The position numbers and the translations under genes were made by a program. A stretch of DNA of 64,000 nucleotides from Absidia repens (taxonomy: Eukaryota > Mucoromycota > Mucoromycetes > Mucorales > Cunninghamellaceae): assembly GCA_002105175.1 (NCBI GenBank), contig MCGE01000014.1:496001-560000 (forward strand), written 5' to 3'. The notes below the pieces were generated by a model that ran no database searches, was not told where the DNA came from, and saw only the letters and a list, made by a program, of their open reading frames with translations. Each line of letters starts with the position of its first letter. Positions within the stretch are counted from its first letter, which is position 1. Positions 1-12,143 of this stretch are shown here, piece after piece.

Positions 1-828
1 ACCTTCATTTGTCCCATGATGGTTAGTAGTTCTTGAGGGCTCATGGAGGAGAGTATTCTTGGAATATCTTCAGCTGTGGGCGTTTGCACCGGGAGCCTTG
101 GTACTGGTGGGGGTGGCTACATTATCAGATATAATAAGGTTGTTATGAAACTAATAACTTAATATATAACAATAAAAGAGTACTTACATGGGGCTGTTGT
201 TGCTGTTGCGGTTGCTGTTGCGTTTGCTGTTGCTGTTGCTGTTGTTGATGCTGTTGATGTTGTTGGTTGTTAAATTGGTTATTGTGGCTATTATTGTGAT
301 TGGATCCGTGATTGTTCGATCTATTATTGTCGTCCATAGATGCGTAATCTACTCGTAGCTGTCTTCCACCTATTTCATAGTCATTCAAGTTGCGTACAGC
401 GCTTGATGCCGTTTCAGAATCTACAAATGATAAAAGAAAGGTGAATATGAATAAGCTGTGGAGGGTGAGTAGTATGCAATAAAAATAGATTTACCATAAT
501 ATTCACAAAACCCATAGCCTTTTGGACGACCAGTATCCCTATCGAATAATAATCTAGATAGAAAAAATATAGAATATTGGTCAACTACAACGTCATTGAG
601 CGATTGTATTGTTAGTTTATCACCTGAACGACGAGACAGGACCAACTTCTTTGAATACATCAATGAGTTGTTCTTCTGTATATTCAAAGGGAATGTTTCC
701 CACTAACCATGTGCATTTTTTTTAATAGATCAAAAAAAATAAGTTAGTAACAATAGTAGTGCTAATAAATAGTTCAGTTATTCTCTTTTACCGAATACGG
801 CGCGTGAGCCTCTTGATGATTTATTCAT
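1..828 (-). CDS. Cleavage stimulation factor subunit 2 (CstF-64/Rna15-like), N-terminal part
   Basis: RNA-binding subunit of the nuclear pre-mRNA 3'-end cleavage complex that contacts the GU-rich downstream element. Exons on the minus strand are 828-792, 702-624, 553-495, 420-188 and 116-1, and the gene runs off the window edge. The first exon (MNKSSRGSRAVF plus one base) is short but joins in frame to VGNIPFEYTEEQL, giving RNP2 (VFVGNIPF, residues 11-18) and later RNP1 (KGYGFCEY). The RRM is followed by NGS-rich and glutamine-rich low-complexity sequence (about residues 85-135), then by the hinge signature ILSSMSPQELL that binds CstF-77/symplekin in this family. 174 residues are visible. Its start lies 175 bp downstream of the next gene's stop on the same strand. 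Family is confident; the Q-rich region is hypervariable. Confidence 0.9.
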
Positions 829-1002
829 GTCAAACCAATAATAAAAATATGCGAAAAAAAGAAAGAAAGACAATGGGGACAAAAAAAAAAAAGAAAAAAA
901 GGACACTACAAAAAAAAAAAGGTAGTGGAGTTTCAAATTTGGCAACAGCAGCGAGTCAACCCAAAATTTTATTAGAGATAAAATATAAAAAAAAAATTTA
1001 CA

Positions 1003-2879
1003 CTACAAAAAATTGAATTGCTTTCCATATGCCAGCATAAATGTCACATACATCGCCATTCCCATTGTAATCCAGAAGAACCATGCCAAATCATTATCAT
1101 TTTGTCCCTATTCATATAGTGTCCCAGCAAAAGTCAATACACATTCATCCTTCACCCCCCCATAGCCATCTGTTTTTATGTCTTACTGGTACTTGTACAT
1201 TCATGCCAAAGAGACCAGCCACCAAGTTCAGAGGCACTACCAAAGTAGCCAAAAATGTCAATCGATTGATAACCTCGTTTGTATTGTTACCGGCTTGTGA
1301 TAATTCAATAGAAATTTGGCCCAAATAATTTCGATGAGCTCTTCCAAGAACCAAGTCGTAATGATTCACATTTTGTAACATGGTATGGATATGATCTATG
1401 GAAAAGAAAAAAGGAGTAATTAGTTCGGCATATAAATGCATATGTACTTCAATTTGATATATCACATCCTACCTTGAATATCACCCAAGAATAAAACAAT
1501 TTCATGTTGAAGACTTGTTTCATTTACAATATCTTTGGCCACCACTACTTTTTCTTGCGCTAAGTGTTGTCGTCGTTGATTAAGGAATTCGATTTCTTTT
1601 GCCTTGTCATCATACCGTTTGATCAAACTTCGTACTACATCTGCCTTGGGACCCAAAAGACGTAGTAATTGCATGACCATTTTTCTACAACTGCCGATTC
1701 TTCGAAGCATGTCGGTTTGTTCAGACCCATTCAAGACCAAGACCAAATCATCAATAGAATCCACTTCAAGTTCGGTATGTAGAATCAGAGGAGCAAAACT
1801 GTCCGTAACACTGTCGATAAGGGCATAATTGATCCATTCTGGTGTAATATCGATATAATCCTTGAGTTGATGGATTCGTTTACGCACATTATGAGGATGA
1901 GGCAAAGGTTGGAACCGAAACTAAAAAAGAAGGAGTTACATCACATGACACTTTCTAGTTTTGTTTCTTTTGCATGACATACCGTGAGAACTCCATCTTT
2001 GAAAACAACAATATAAAAATTGACAGCTTCAAGATAGTTTTGGCTTGAGTAATCATGATTGAAGCTACGAAAACTAATAAACATATAGTTTTGAAAGATT
2101 TCGCATTTTTCACGAGATTCTTGAGCTTGGATATCTTCGGTTGTCAGTGGGTGCATACGGAATATCTATAGATAGAGATTAATCTTTTACTGCGCTAATA
2201 ATCACTAAGGGGGGTGGGTTATACCTTGCTAAGGATCCGCATTTCTTGATCTGTAGGAGCAAATATATCTATCCACCAACAGGACGATTGAACCAGCAAG
2301 GTTTCCACAGTTTGTCCAGGACCAGTTGGTTTCGTGAGGAGTTCTTTGAATGATGCACTTTTCAAAGAGCCCGTAGATGGTTCGTAGTAGGTATATCGAT
2401 CCGCCTTGGTAGTCACTTTGCTTGGATCCTATCCAATAGAGAATTACATGAATTCAAGTAATTTGTAAGCTCTATACTTTGAAGATAATGGAACTTACTT
2501 GAGCAGTGTCACCGAATTCACTATAACGGCGGGAGTATTTATCTTGACTTGCTTCCAATAAAAAATCGAGCTTGATATCGCTTTTCGTCAAAGTGTCGTC
2601 ATCTTCATCCAATTGCATATAATTATTCAGGGCATCCTTGTCTATGGTGGTATTTGATGGTGTCGTTTGATTGGAAGGCATCAGTGGGTAGCATACATCT
2701 TTTTCGACGAGAGAAGGGGGTACTTCTTGTTGTTGTTGCTGCTGTTGCTGTTCTGACTTGGTTGTACTGGACTTTTTGGTATCAAGTAAAGTAGGTTCTA
2801 TTTGCAAGACACAGGCATCAGAGGCTGACCGAGTCAAGGGATGCTGAAAATAGTCAGAATTGATATATCCCTCCTCCAT
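1003..2879 (-). CDS. CorA-family Mg2+ transporter (Alr1/Mnr2-like)
   Basis: Divalent-cation channel of the CorA/Alr/Mnr2 family, which moves Mg2+ across the plasma or vacuolar membrane. Six exons (2879-2499, 2428-2225, 2165-1983, 1920-1473, 1395-1187, 1107-1003) give 509 residues. An acidic, Q-containing disordered N-terminus (about 125 residues) precedes the cytoplasmic funnel, which includes HPHNVRKRIHQLKDYIDITP. The long stalk helix leads to TM1, the family GMN motif (about residues 469-471, in LFGMNVQVPGQ) and TM2 (WFFWITMGMAMYVTFMLAYG), ending 8 residues later at FNFL. The GMN loop is interrupted by the last intron (1186-1108), so the pore signature appears only after splicing. Total length is below yeast Alr1, because of the shorter N-terminus. 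Plasma-membrane versus vacuolar location cannot be decided from sequence. Confidence 0.93.
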
Positions 2880-3508
2880 GGTTGATAGCTTTCGTTATTG
2901 TTGTTGATGGAGGGTTGATTAAAACGATAACATGGAAAGAGTAGGGGAAACAGAGAAGAAAAAAACAAAAATAGGGCGGTTGATCGGATATGATATCAGC
3001 GGCAGTTCAAAAAGTTTATAATATAAAAAGGGCAAAATGGCAAAATAAACGGCAAAAAAAAAGGCCCAATTTGTGTCATATCAAAATATTGAAGATGACG
3101 TGTGAGAAATATTTTGCATTAAATGTCAACTTGTATATACACAACTTACTGTATTATATAAAAAAGATATCATACATAATGTATTACTATATTCAACGGC
3201 CGTCAGATAAGCAAAAAACATAACACTGTGCTGTACTGTATCGGGCTGAGCCACCGAAAATAGATGTTTGAGATCTGTTGTTGAGCTCCACTGAGTCATT
3301 TGCATAAAAAGTCTTTGTATAATAGTTTGTCATTTTTAAGCATAATGTAGACCTATTTTTTTCGGATGTTGAATAGTATTTTTGCCAAATTGGGTACGTA
3401 CAGACAAAAAAAAATATGAAGCGCTCTTTGAAAAACAACAAAAATAAAATCTTCTTTGCACTGACAGTCTTTCTGCAAAAAATCCACCTGAACTTTTTAT
3501 TTCAATCA

Positions 3509-4412
3509 ATGATCAAAATACCCGAAACATTTGGTTTGATCGAGGTCACTGCTACTACCATCGTGGCCTTGATGACTGGCGTTTTTATTGGACGGCAATT
3601 ATCTGTAAGTTTTAGTACTACCTTCTTCTTCTTTATATACTTACGTAACTACAATTCCTTTTCTTTTGTTTACGAAGGCGCAGAAACATGTGATCAATGA
3701 CTTTGACGAGACCGATGATGAAGACGATCTCGATGAATTACCTGAAGGAACATACGATGCAACCAAATATGATGATTACAAAATGGTACTGGTTGTTCGG
3801 ACCGATCTTGGTATGACTAAAGGGAAAATTGCTGCTCAGGTACCATGAAGCCAAATAGTGAAATAACTATCTTCGCTAATTTGTTTTTTATTTTGAATTA
3901 GTGTGGACATGCTACGTTGGCCTGTTACAAAGCTGTACAAAAGACAAATCCTAAGGTAACGAGTGATTTTTGATCTACGCTTATTGCTTAGTAACGGGAC
4001 TGATCTGATTTAATTTTTAGGCACTACAAAAATGGGAACGATCTGGTCAAGCAAAGGTTGCATTGAAAGCAGTCAGTGAAGAACAATTGTATGTATATTT
4101 TACCAAAAACAGACGACAGCTACTTATTCTTCTTTTGATATTTTTTATAGACTTGAATTACAAGCAGTAGCCCTTAGTTTGAACATCACAGCACAAAGCA
4201 TCTGCGATGCTGGTCGTACCCAGATTGCTGCTGGGTCTCGAACTGTCCTTGGCGTTGGCCCAGGTATAAAAGCAAATGACGAATAAAAAAAAAATTAACA
4301 ACGTGTATATACATTTATCACCATATCCGCTCATTGCCTGCCTTTTTCGTTTTCTAATACAGGCCCCGTTGATTTATTGAATCAAGTCACTGGTCATCTG
4401 AAACTCCTGTAA
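3509..4412 (+). CDS. PTH2: Peptidyl-tRNA hydrolase 2 (Pth2/PTRH2-like)
   Basis: Hydrolyses peptidyl-tRNAs released from stalled ribosomes. Exons 3509-3604, 3678-3839, 3902-3955, 4021-4088, 4151-4263 and 4363-4412 give 180 residues. An N-terminal membrane segment (IEVTATTIVALMTGVFIG, about residues 11-28) is followed by an acidic linker (DETDDEDDLDELPEG) and the Pth2 fold: KMVLVVRTDLGMTKGKIAAQ, CGHATLACYKA, then the C-terminal AGRTQIAAGSRTVLGVGP. This is the layout of the membrane-anchored mitochondrial/cytosolic Pth2 form. The start is the ATG at 3509, because it begins the conserved N-terminal segment; an in-frame ATG at 3416 adds only low-complexity residues. An AATAAA at 4476-4481 is a plausible poly(A) signal. 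Alternative acceptor choices around 3677-3683 would change two residues only. Confidence 0.95.
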
Positions 4413-6589
4413 ATTAGCTTAGTTTACGTTACGTAGTATGTGCATATGCATTTTTAGTTTTACCATAGTATCTTTAATAAACTATCTGCACTTCATTGAA
4501 GCTTTCAAAAAACTATATATTTTGTAGTAGCCAGTTGTGGGTTTTGTTGAAATATGGTGAATCATATAACGTATTGATGTGGAGATATCGGACGTTAGTT
4601 ATCGTACATATGATGTGTATGAGTAATCTTGCTGAAATATGAATGAGGAATTTCATGCTGGTAACAAGCAGGGGAGTGGTGGGGGGTGTTACCTAGATAT
4701 TGAAAATATCATAGATTCCGCATGAAATACACTATTACGGTAGGACAATGAATGTAGTATTGAAATTGATGACCATAAATAAAGACAGGGATAGCACGCC
4801 TTTTAAATTTAGTTGAAATTGAAAAGGAAAATGCATACAGAAGAACTAAAAAAATCGTACATTGTAAATTGTATATTAATGGCATCACGCACTTGTGCAA
4901 TATTACATCATCGGGATGGGGTTTGACGTAGTTCTTCTCTTGTTGTTCGATTTTGAGGCGAGGCTAAGGGCATCGCTACTTTTGCGCTTCAAAATTTAAG
5001 TCTCATACATTCGAAAAAAAATACTAAGCGTCAAAGTGACGATTGATGGAATGGGATCAAGTGCCAGCACTATTTCGTACGTTCTGTAGGCGGTCTTTCT
5101 GGGCCCAACTGGTTTTCATATTCTTTTGGGAGAGGAGAGTCTCATTATACCATAAGCAATAAAATAATAAACTGGGAACATTCATTATGTTAAATCAAGA
5201 AGAGGCTGTAATATTTCATTGGGAAGATTAAGTTAAAGGCACGGCCTAGGTTGATTAATATGAATGATAGAGTGTGGCGGAAATAATGTCACGTTTCATA
5301 TTTAGTAACCTAGAGCCGCAAAACAACCCCTGAAGCTATGGAGAGGGAAAAATAATATCTGTGGGTGAGTCCGGAAATAAGTGTTTGCCAGAGTATGCGC
5401 AAAATGGCACGATATTAACTTTATTCACTATATAATGGGTCAGAGGAACAGTAGTAAAAAGACATAATTTATTTTAAGGGATATAGTACATACTAAACTA
5501 AGAGTGACGGGCACATTGTAGCAAGGGGTCTTATGGAGGTCGCATGATGGAGAGTTTTGGGAGATCTAAAAAGCGGTATATACTAATCTAAAGGACAGTT
5601 ATGAAAGGAATCCAATACGCAAGACATGAGAGAGACTAATGGGACATTTTCCATTGAAGCAAATAAAAAGAGTTATATTTTATTTATATATAGGTTCAAA
5701 CTAAAGACAAACTAGCACTAAACTAAGCTAATGGTGGCTCAGAGAAGCTAACGAATGGTGGGTGACTCGACTCCAAATCCAGAACTCAAAATGAAAGGCT
5801 TTCCCCATGCATCTTGTAATCGCTAATACGATCACCCTTCTAAACTAATCCCAACACTAATTGAAGATCACCATAACCTCAGAGAAGCTGAATGATGAGA
5901 GAGAGAGAGAAAAAAAAAAAAAAAATAGAGCGAAAAATAAAACTAAGAAAAAAAATCCACGTGGGCGGGGTTGGAAATCTTCTCCGTGGTTAGTGTGTGA
6001 GCATGTCTAAGGTTGGTTCACGATTTTTCAGCACAAAATAAGAGTGTTCTGACCCACGCCTAATTTCCATATAGAAAAGCCTTTAATGATGATCTAACTT
6101 CGGAAGTCCCCTAGAATTTGACACTTAATATGCTCATCATTGATAAAGTGCGTAATTGATGGTATTGGCAGAAACTTCGTTTAAATATGACTTCCTTCCA
6201 TTTGCATGGTACTATTTTGATCAAAGAAAAATACAGCATCGTATCGTTTGTTTCCCAGTTCGTCACTCTATCTTTCCCCCATCCATACACTATAATTCCC
6301 CTGGTCAATTTTTTATTTTTCCAATACATATTGATGTATTTCATCCTCAATCCCTACACTCCAAACAATCATAGAGTCGTTTGTTTTTACATGTAAAAAA
6401 AATCTATCAAATCATTTTATTGCTTTTTGTAATAAATAATAATATAAAAAGAATCATTCATCAAGGAATAAAAACAGGTGGGATGAATAAAAAAATGTGT
6501 CTGTAAATATGTGTGTATCAGGGGAACTAAACTAGTAGTAATAATAATATGGAGGAAGGAGAAGGGAGGACGAGGGAAAATCTAAATCA
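4413..6589. other. Gene-free interval between convergent PTH2 and HYOU1-like genes
   Basis: About 2.2 kb with no supportable gene. It holds the PTH2 3' end, one minus-strand copy of the dispersed repeat (about 5245-5985), an A-run with GA repeats near 5900-5925, and AT-rich sequence. Short open frames at 4709-4900 and 6111-6396 are composed of AT-rich residues without family signatures and are probably chance. Confidence 0.7.
5245..5985 (-). repeat. Dispersed non-coding repeat, copy 1 (minus strand)
   Basis: Read on the minus strand it begins with CCCCGCCCACGTGG (5971-5958), continues with GCATGGGGAAAGCCTTTCA and two gene-3'-end-like modules (TTAGTTTAGTGCTAG near 5720; TTAGTTTAGTATG near 5495, followed by AATAAA-like runs), and ends with CATTCATATTAATCAACC near 5248. 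The order of blocks matches the plus-strand copies at 31028-32066, 37366-38170 and 52508-53325. No open reading frame runs through it. Boundaries are by eye. Confidence 0.7.
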
Positions 6590-7447
6590 CTAAAGTTCGT
6601 CGTGGGCATGCTCATGTTCGCTACTGTTGGATTCCTTTTCGGTATTGGCATCAGATGCAGTAGATTTGTCGTCTTCAGGATTGGTAGTAGTCGATGAATC
6701 ATTTTTGGGAGCTTCTTTCTTTTTGGGCGCCTTGGGTTTCTTCTTGCGTAACAATTGCATCAAAGCTTCATCCACGTCCTTGGCCTTCGATGCTGCGTCC
6801 TTTGAAGTCAAAACAGGGTCATCCACTGGCGTAAGAGCAAGTTGTTGTCTGAGTTTATCTTCATTCCATTCTTCTGCTGCCTTTGCCACCGAGAGTGCCT
6901 TTTCAATTTCAGCTTCAGTGTGGTATTGTTCTGATTCAGGAGTTTGTCGGATGCCTTCCACAAAGGTGTTCACCAATTGTACGCTTTTCGCAACTTTTTG
7001 ATTAGTGTCATCACGGGAAAGGTATTCTTGTCGACGGAAGGTGATGGGTGACTCCAAAGACCTACATAAGATACAAAATGTATCGTTAGCCAACTTCACT
7101 CTTTTTTTCTCATTATTAATTTATCATTATTTGTTACTTACTTCAAGGCAGTCATTCGATCCAAGTAAGCCTTAGTTTCAGCATTTTCACCTTCATCATA
7201 AAGCCAGTCGGAGGTTTCTGATAATTGTTCCCGTAATTGTTCCTGTTGTTCTTCTGTAGACACAATGGCGACCGTGTCATCATATAAAAAGTCCAAAGTG
7301 CGATACACAAATGACTCCAAGTTGTTTTTGGCTTCTTCCCTTTGCTGGCGTTGTTTGTCCAATGTGTCGAGGGCTCGGACTCTGGATTAATTAATTGAAC
7401 AGCATCATTAGTACATCATTCCCATCCACCTTAAACTATGCTAGTTC

Positions 7448-7482
<35 letters not shown>

Positions 7483-10036
7483 TTCTCTTGATCGTCAATT
7501 TTTCGTCACCAGATAACGGTTGAGGCCCAGTAGGAATGTATTCCACTTTGAGTGCCACCTTGGTCAATACTGGTTCAGCCTTGATTGGTTCTTCTTCCTT
7601 TGATGCAGTGGTGCTATTTTGGACTTTTTCAGTTTCATTGACCTAATATATTTGTTCCGAAGGATACATCCGGGGAGTCGAAAGAATAAAGAATCAGTAT
7701 AAAATGAACTTTTTTTTTTTTTAATCATTTACCTTTCCTGTAGTATCGTCATCACCAGCCTTGTCCTTTTCTTCCTTGGATCCAAAGAATGACTTGACTT
7801 TATCTAATGACAAGATAAAAATTAAAGTGTGAGTGAACAATATTCCTAACCAACCCCTAATTATGTTTTCTTACCAGTGAATGATTTGCCATTATCGGGT
7901 AGTTCAATGTTGACATAGGCTTCAGGTACCGACAACAAACCTGAGGTTGACATTTCGAAGACAACTCGGACTTTTGGAGGAGTGGAGGATTGCTTGATAT
8001 CTTCTTTGTATTTTTCGAGAGCATCCGTCAATCCGGAGACTTTGACATGAGCAATATGATCCAATGTATTCCGGCTATAAATGATACAAAAAAAAAGTGA
8101 GTAAAGCATTAGTCCTCATTGCCTAGTAGTACCTAAGTTTCTTTTTTCCTTACGTCTTTAAATCAGTAGCATAGTCCAATTGGAGATCAAAATCTGAAAG
8201 ACGCTTGAAGGTCATGGTTTTACGAGCATTCAATGCATCAAATTCATTAAATAAAATGGCTTCTATATGTAATAATAGTGATAGTAATAGCAACGATTAG
8301 TTTCTAAGATGATGACCTTCTATTATTGAAGGTAACTTACCAGTATTGTCACCAGATTCAGATTGGTATGAGACTTCAATGGGGAAAGAGGTGATATCCT
8401 TGATCTTAATTTCCTTGGTAAGACGGAATTGGTTGCTGATGGAAGCACCATGGAAAGCAGCGCCCAAAACAGCAGCTTCATCGGCGTTGACATTTTTTGC
8501 AATTCGTTCACTATAAAGACAAAAAAACAAAAACAAAAAACTATGAGCTTTGATCCAATATATATTTTCGTTCCCAGTGGACTTACTTTCCAACAATGCC
8601 AATCAACTTCTTTTGGATAGAAGGCACACGGACATTTCCACCAACAAGGACCAGTGATTGAATATTATCCTATAAAAATACCACCACATTAGCACCTTCA
8701 AGCAGCCCATTAAGTATATATTAATTGCCACTTACTACAGTCATTCCAGCTTTATCAAGAGCAGCCAGAATAGGAGCAGACACACGATCCAAGAGATCAT
8801 GACAGAGAGATTCCAACTGTTTTCTGGTGACCTTCAGCTTAAAATCCTTTTCTTCATGTAGACCTTCGATAGATGCCATGGTTTCGGTGTTGGCACTAAG
8901 GATTTGTTTCACCCGAGTGGCTTCCTTGAGTAATCTTGCCATAGCCCCATGAGAATCGTACACGCTCGTAGATACCTTATTCTTGTATTGTTCCATAAAT
9001 CCATCTGCCAAGAGCTTTTGTAAACGTACGTCAAATTCGTGTCCACCCAATGTACGATCAAATCCAACCGCCTTGACTTCCAATTGAGGTGATGATTTCG
9101 TTCGCTTCCCTTCTTTCGTTTCGACGTTTGAGAATGAGACAATAGATGCTACTGTTGATCCAGCGCCCATGTCATAAAACATATGGTATTCAGGTGTTGT
9201 AGTAAATTGACGGTTGATGGCGTAGTTCAAGGCAACTAGAGAATAATCCCCACACACACACCCAATGTGGTTAGCGTTAATGCTGTTTGTATCCTTTATT
9301 CATTTTGTCCTTACCAGCAGTTTCGTCATGCATCAAACACAAAACATTTAATCCAGCCAGTTCAGCAGCATCAAGGATAGCTTGTCGTTCATGCTGAGTA
9401 GCAAAAGGGGTCACCTATGTCGCGAAACGTTAGCATGTCATCCCTTTGTTCCATTCTCTTTTCAGTTACTTACTGTAATGACCGCATCCTTAACATTTTC
9501 ACCAGCAGTATCGGATGCTTGCTTCTTTGCGTTTTGGAATTGATAGGCAATGAGTTCTTCGACTGCCAGCTGATCGGTGTTGTTGTGAAGGAAGAAAGGC
9601 ATATCACGGTGGTCATCGAGTTGCATATCATTGACAAAACGGCGGCGGTATTCTTCAGCGTGCTGATCGTTATAGGGTTTCGCTAAAATGCTTTTCAAGT
9701 TGAAGTATGTCAAGTGAGGGAAACGTCCAGCCTAATGATACAAGAAATATGAGTACAAAACATAGATTATGCAATCATGATGAAGATCTGATAACTTACC
9801 AAACTTACGGCATCAGAGCCATAAATACGTTCGTCATGGCGGATGGTAACAACAGATTGAGTTTTTCTTTTGGAGTCCTTGTTTAGGGCTACGTCCAAAG
9901 GCATACCAGGTTTGATAAGACCCACCTTGAACCATTCCGTTCCATAATCAATTGACATGACAGCGGCTTGAGTTTCTTGGACCAAGAATAACAAGGCTGC
10001 CACGTATATCAGCAAACCAATCCAACGGAAGGTCAT
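6590..10036 (-). CDS. ER-lumenal Hsp70-like chaperone HYOU1/Lhs1 (Grp170)
   Basis: Large ER Hsp70 that acts as nucleotide exchange factor and holdase for BiP/Kar2 during import and folding. Twelve exons (10036-9800, 9731-9474, 9414-9315, 9235-8736, 8669-8587, 8510-8341, 8262-8154, 8074-7875, 7803-7733, 7642-7482, 7381-7142, 7061-6590) give 866 residues in one frame. A signal peptide ([19 protein letters not shown]) is followed by the actin-type ATPase start ([15 protein letters not shown]), the phosphate loop region ([13 protein letters not shown]), the adenosine motif ([14 protein letters not shown]), a beta domain with an acidic insert (about residues 565-605), a helical domain, a lysine-rich tail and C-terminal HDEL. 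The HDEL retrieval signal fixes the ER location and the last exon. A poly-T run of about 30 bases lies in the intron at 7450-7479. The start is the ATG of the signal peptide; an upstream in-frame ATG near 10219 would bury it. Confidence 0.96.
7450..7479. repeat. Poly-T run within a HYOU1 intron
   Basis: About 30 thymines on the plus strand immediately beside the donor site at 7481-7480, so the transcribed intron begins GTAAAAA. Confidence 0.85.
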
Positions 10037-10114
10037 GTTTTTGGAGAAAAAATAAAAATAAAATAAAAAGTATACAAAAAAAGAAAGCAAAAAGAAGAGA
10101 AAGAACAGAAAAGG

Positions 10115-10120
10115 GACACG
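10115..10120 (-). promoter_or_regulatory. Possible unfolded-protein-response-like element upstream of HYOU1
   Basis: Reading toward the HYOU1 start, the sequence AAAACGTGTCCC contains CGTGTC about 80 bases upstream of the ATG. Yeast UPRE sites share a CGTGTC core, and Grp170 genes are typical UPR targets. A six-base match is weak, so this is a suggestion only. Confidence 0.25.
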
Positions 10121-10309
10121 TTTTCCGACAATTTTTTTATAATAATTCTGAACTTGGCTTTTTTTAATTGGCTCAATGCTTTTGGCATATGAGGGTAGTG
10201 GAGCGACCCAAAATTTCACGCACAGTCACTCTTTTTCGTCAAAATTGAAAATGGACAGAAAGAACTCCGACATTCTCTTTCGCTTTTTCGCCTCTACTAT
10301 TTTCGTAAC

Positions 10310-11864
10310 ATGAAAGATATTGCTACAAGCGAAGGTAACTAGTTTTTTGTGTGTTGATGTCTTGGCTGAAACTAACCTATATTTTTTCTTTACCAATAGA
10401 CGATTCCAATTTACTTGTATTGATTATTGACACGAATCCTTTTGTTTGGGATCAAATAGCAAAGGCTGACACGCCACTCTCACTCGACGATGCTCTTCGA
10501 CAAGTCTTGATCTTTGTGAATGCACACTTGGCATTAAAATACAATAACAAGGTGGTAGTTATTGCGAGTCATGGTGGACATAGGTAAAATAACCATCTAC
10601 AACTATGACACAACCTATTTCGGTTTACTTATTTTGTCTCTTTGAATACTTAGCAAGTTCTTATATCCTTTGCCTCATCAAGAAGGACAACTACTTCACG
10701 TATCTACTAGCAATTCGAAAAGGAACGCCAACATGTACCCTCATTTCCAACTGGTAACGGATCAAATTGTTGAAGGCTTGCAAGATCTGCTTTCTGACAC
10801 GGATATATTGAAAAAGGAAAATTGTAAGATTTGATTTCTAGTTGTCTAACTGGGTAGGACCGATCTAGGAGAATGATGAACTCACGGCTTGTGTATATAT
10901 ATATTATCTAGTTACTTCATCTATGACCACTGGTGCTTTTTCTATGGCTCTTTGTTGTAAGTGAAGGGTTGAATGATTGTGACGGAATTGCCATTTACCT
11001 CTTCTTTTATCAAACAATAGACATCAATCGAATCATAAAAATGGACGATCTTGGTCATATCAAGCCTCGAATACTGATTTTATCTGTATCTCCTGATGCC
11101 CCTCAACAATATATTCCTTTAATGAACTGTATATTTTCCGCTCAAAAAATGGTAAAGAAAAGCATGGTAGGAATATGATCTTCATGTGTTGTATTAACAT
11201 ATTTGCTTTATTAGGGAATTCCTGTCGATGTATGCCGGGTATTTGAAGAAGAAACTGCATTTTTACAACAAGCAGCAAACATTACTGGTGGCGTTTATAT
11301 TAATGTTGACAATTCACAAGCACTACTTCAATATCTAATGGTAAAACAAGAAAAAGAAGAGCATGGTGGGGATTGAATGAATTCACTAACAATGCTTTGT
11401 TTTTATTTCGAATTATTCATATTTCATATTACATATCAACTCTATAGTTTGCCTTTTTACCGGAACGTTATGCACGAAACTTTCTGAATTTACCCAGTCA
11501 AGATCTCGTTGATTTTCGTGCCGCCTGTTTTTGTCACAAGAATATCATCGATACTGGTTTTGTATGCTCCGTTTGCTTATCTAGTAAGTTGAAATAGGGG
11601 ATCTTATTGTGATGTTTAAATGATTTATTTAACCTTCCTCTTTATTATGTAAATGTGTAGTTTTTTGCTCGTGGACGCCCGTATGTTCAACTTGCAAGTA
11701 AGTGTCATTTTGGCATATGAATTAGCGTCATTCTCGATCTAATCCCCGCCTTTTTTTCCCCTCCCAATAGAACCAAGTTTGCGTTTAGACCTAAGCTCAC
11801 TGGAAGAACAAGTGCAAAAGGAACACCTATACCACCCGCATCTACTCCATCCACTCCATCTTAG
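10310..11864 (+). CDS. TFB4: TFIIH core subunit p34 (Tfb4/GTF2H3)
   Basis: Core TFIIH subunit used in transcription initiation and nucleotide excision repair, pairing with p44. Nine exons (10310-10334, 10400-10583, 10654-10823, 10912-10956, 11021-11151, 11215-11340, 11448-11583, 11661-11697, 11771-11864) give 315 residues, close to human p34 (308). The vWA-like domain starts at SNLLVLIIDTNPFVWDQ and includes IASHGGH, MTTGAFSMALCYINRI and RILILSVSPDAPQQYI. The C-terminal C4 zinc-binding domain shows CFCHKN, CSVCLSIFC and CSTCKTKF, split over exons 7-9. A serine/proline/threonine-rich tail follows. The first exon (25 nt, MKDIATSE) lies about 275 bp from the divergent HYOU1 start, so the two genes probably share a promoter region. 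Confidence 0.95.
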
Positions 11865-12143
11865 ATTGGTAGTTTATTTTATATTTTAATTTTCAACTAT
11901 TTAGTATAGAATTTGTACATATATGATTAATATAAAAATATATATATATATATATATCAAATATGATGGTGATGATGAGGTTGAACTATGTGTTTGGCTT
12001 GATTTGATTGGTTGATTTTGGAAAAAGGGATTTGGGCTTTTTTTAGAGGAGTGGATGCGATCATTTAAAAAAACACAGCCTTTTTTTTTGTTATTGTCTT
12101 TTTCTCTCTTTTATTTCATCGACATTATCTACATACATTAAAA

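Noticed and set aside
1083..1328. Plus-strand open frame over the CorA gene's last exons
   Set aside because: Antisense shadow; the minus strand encodes the GMN motif and TM2.
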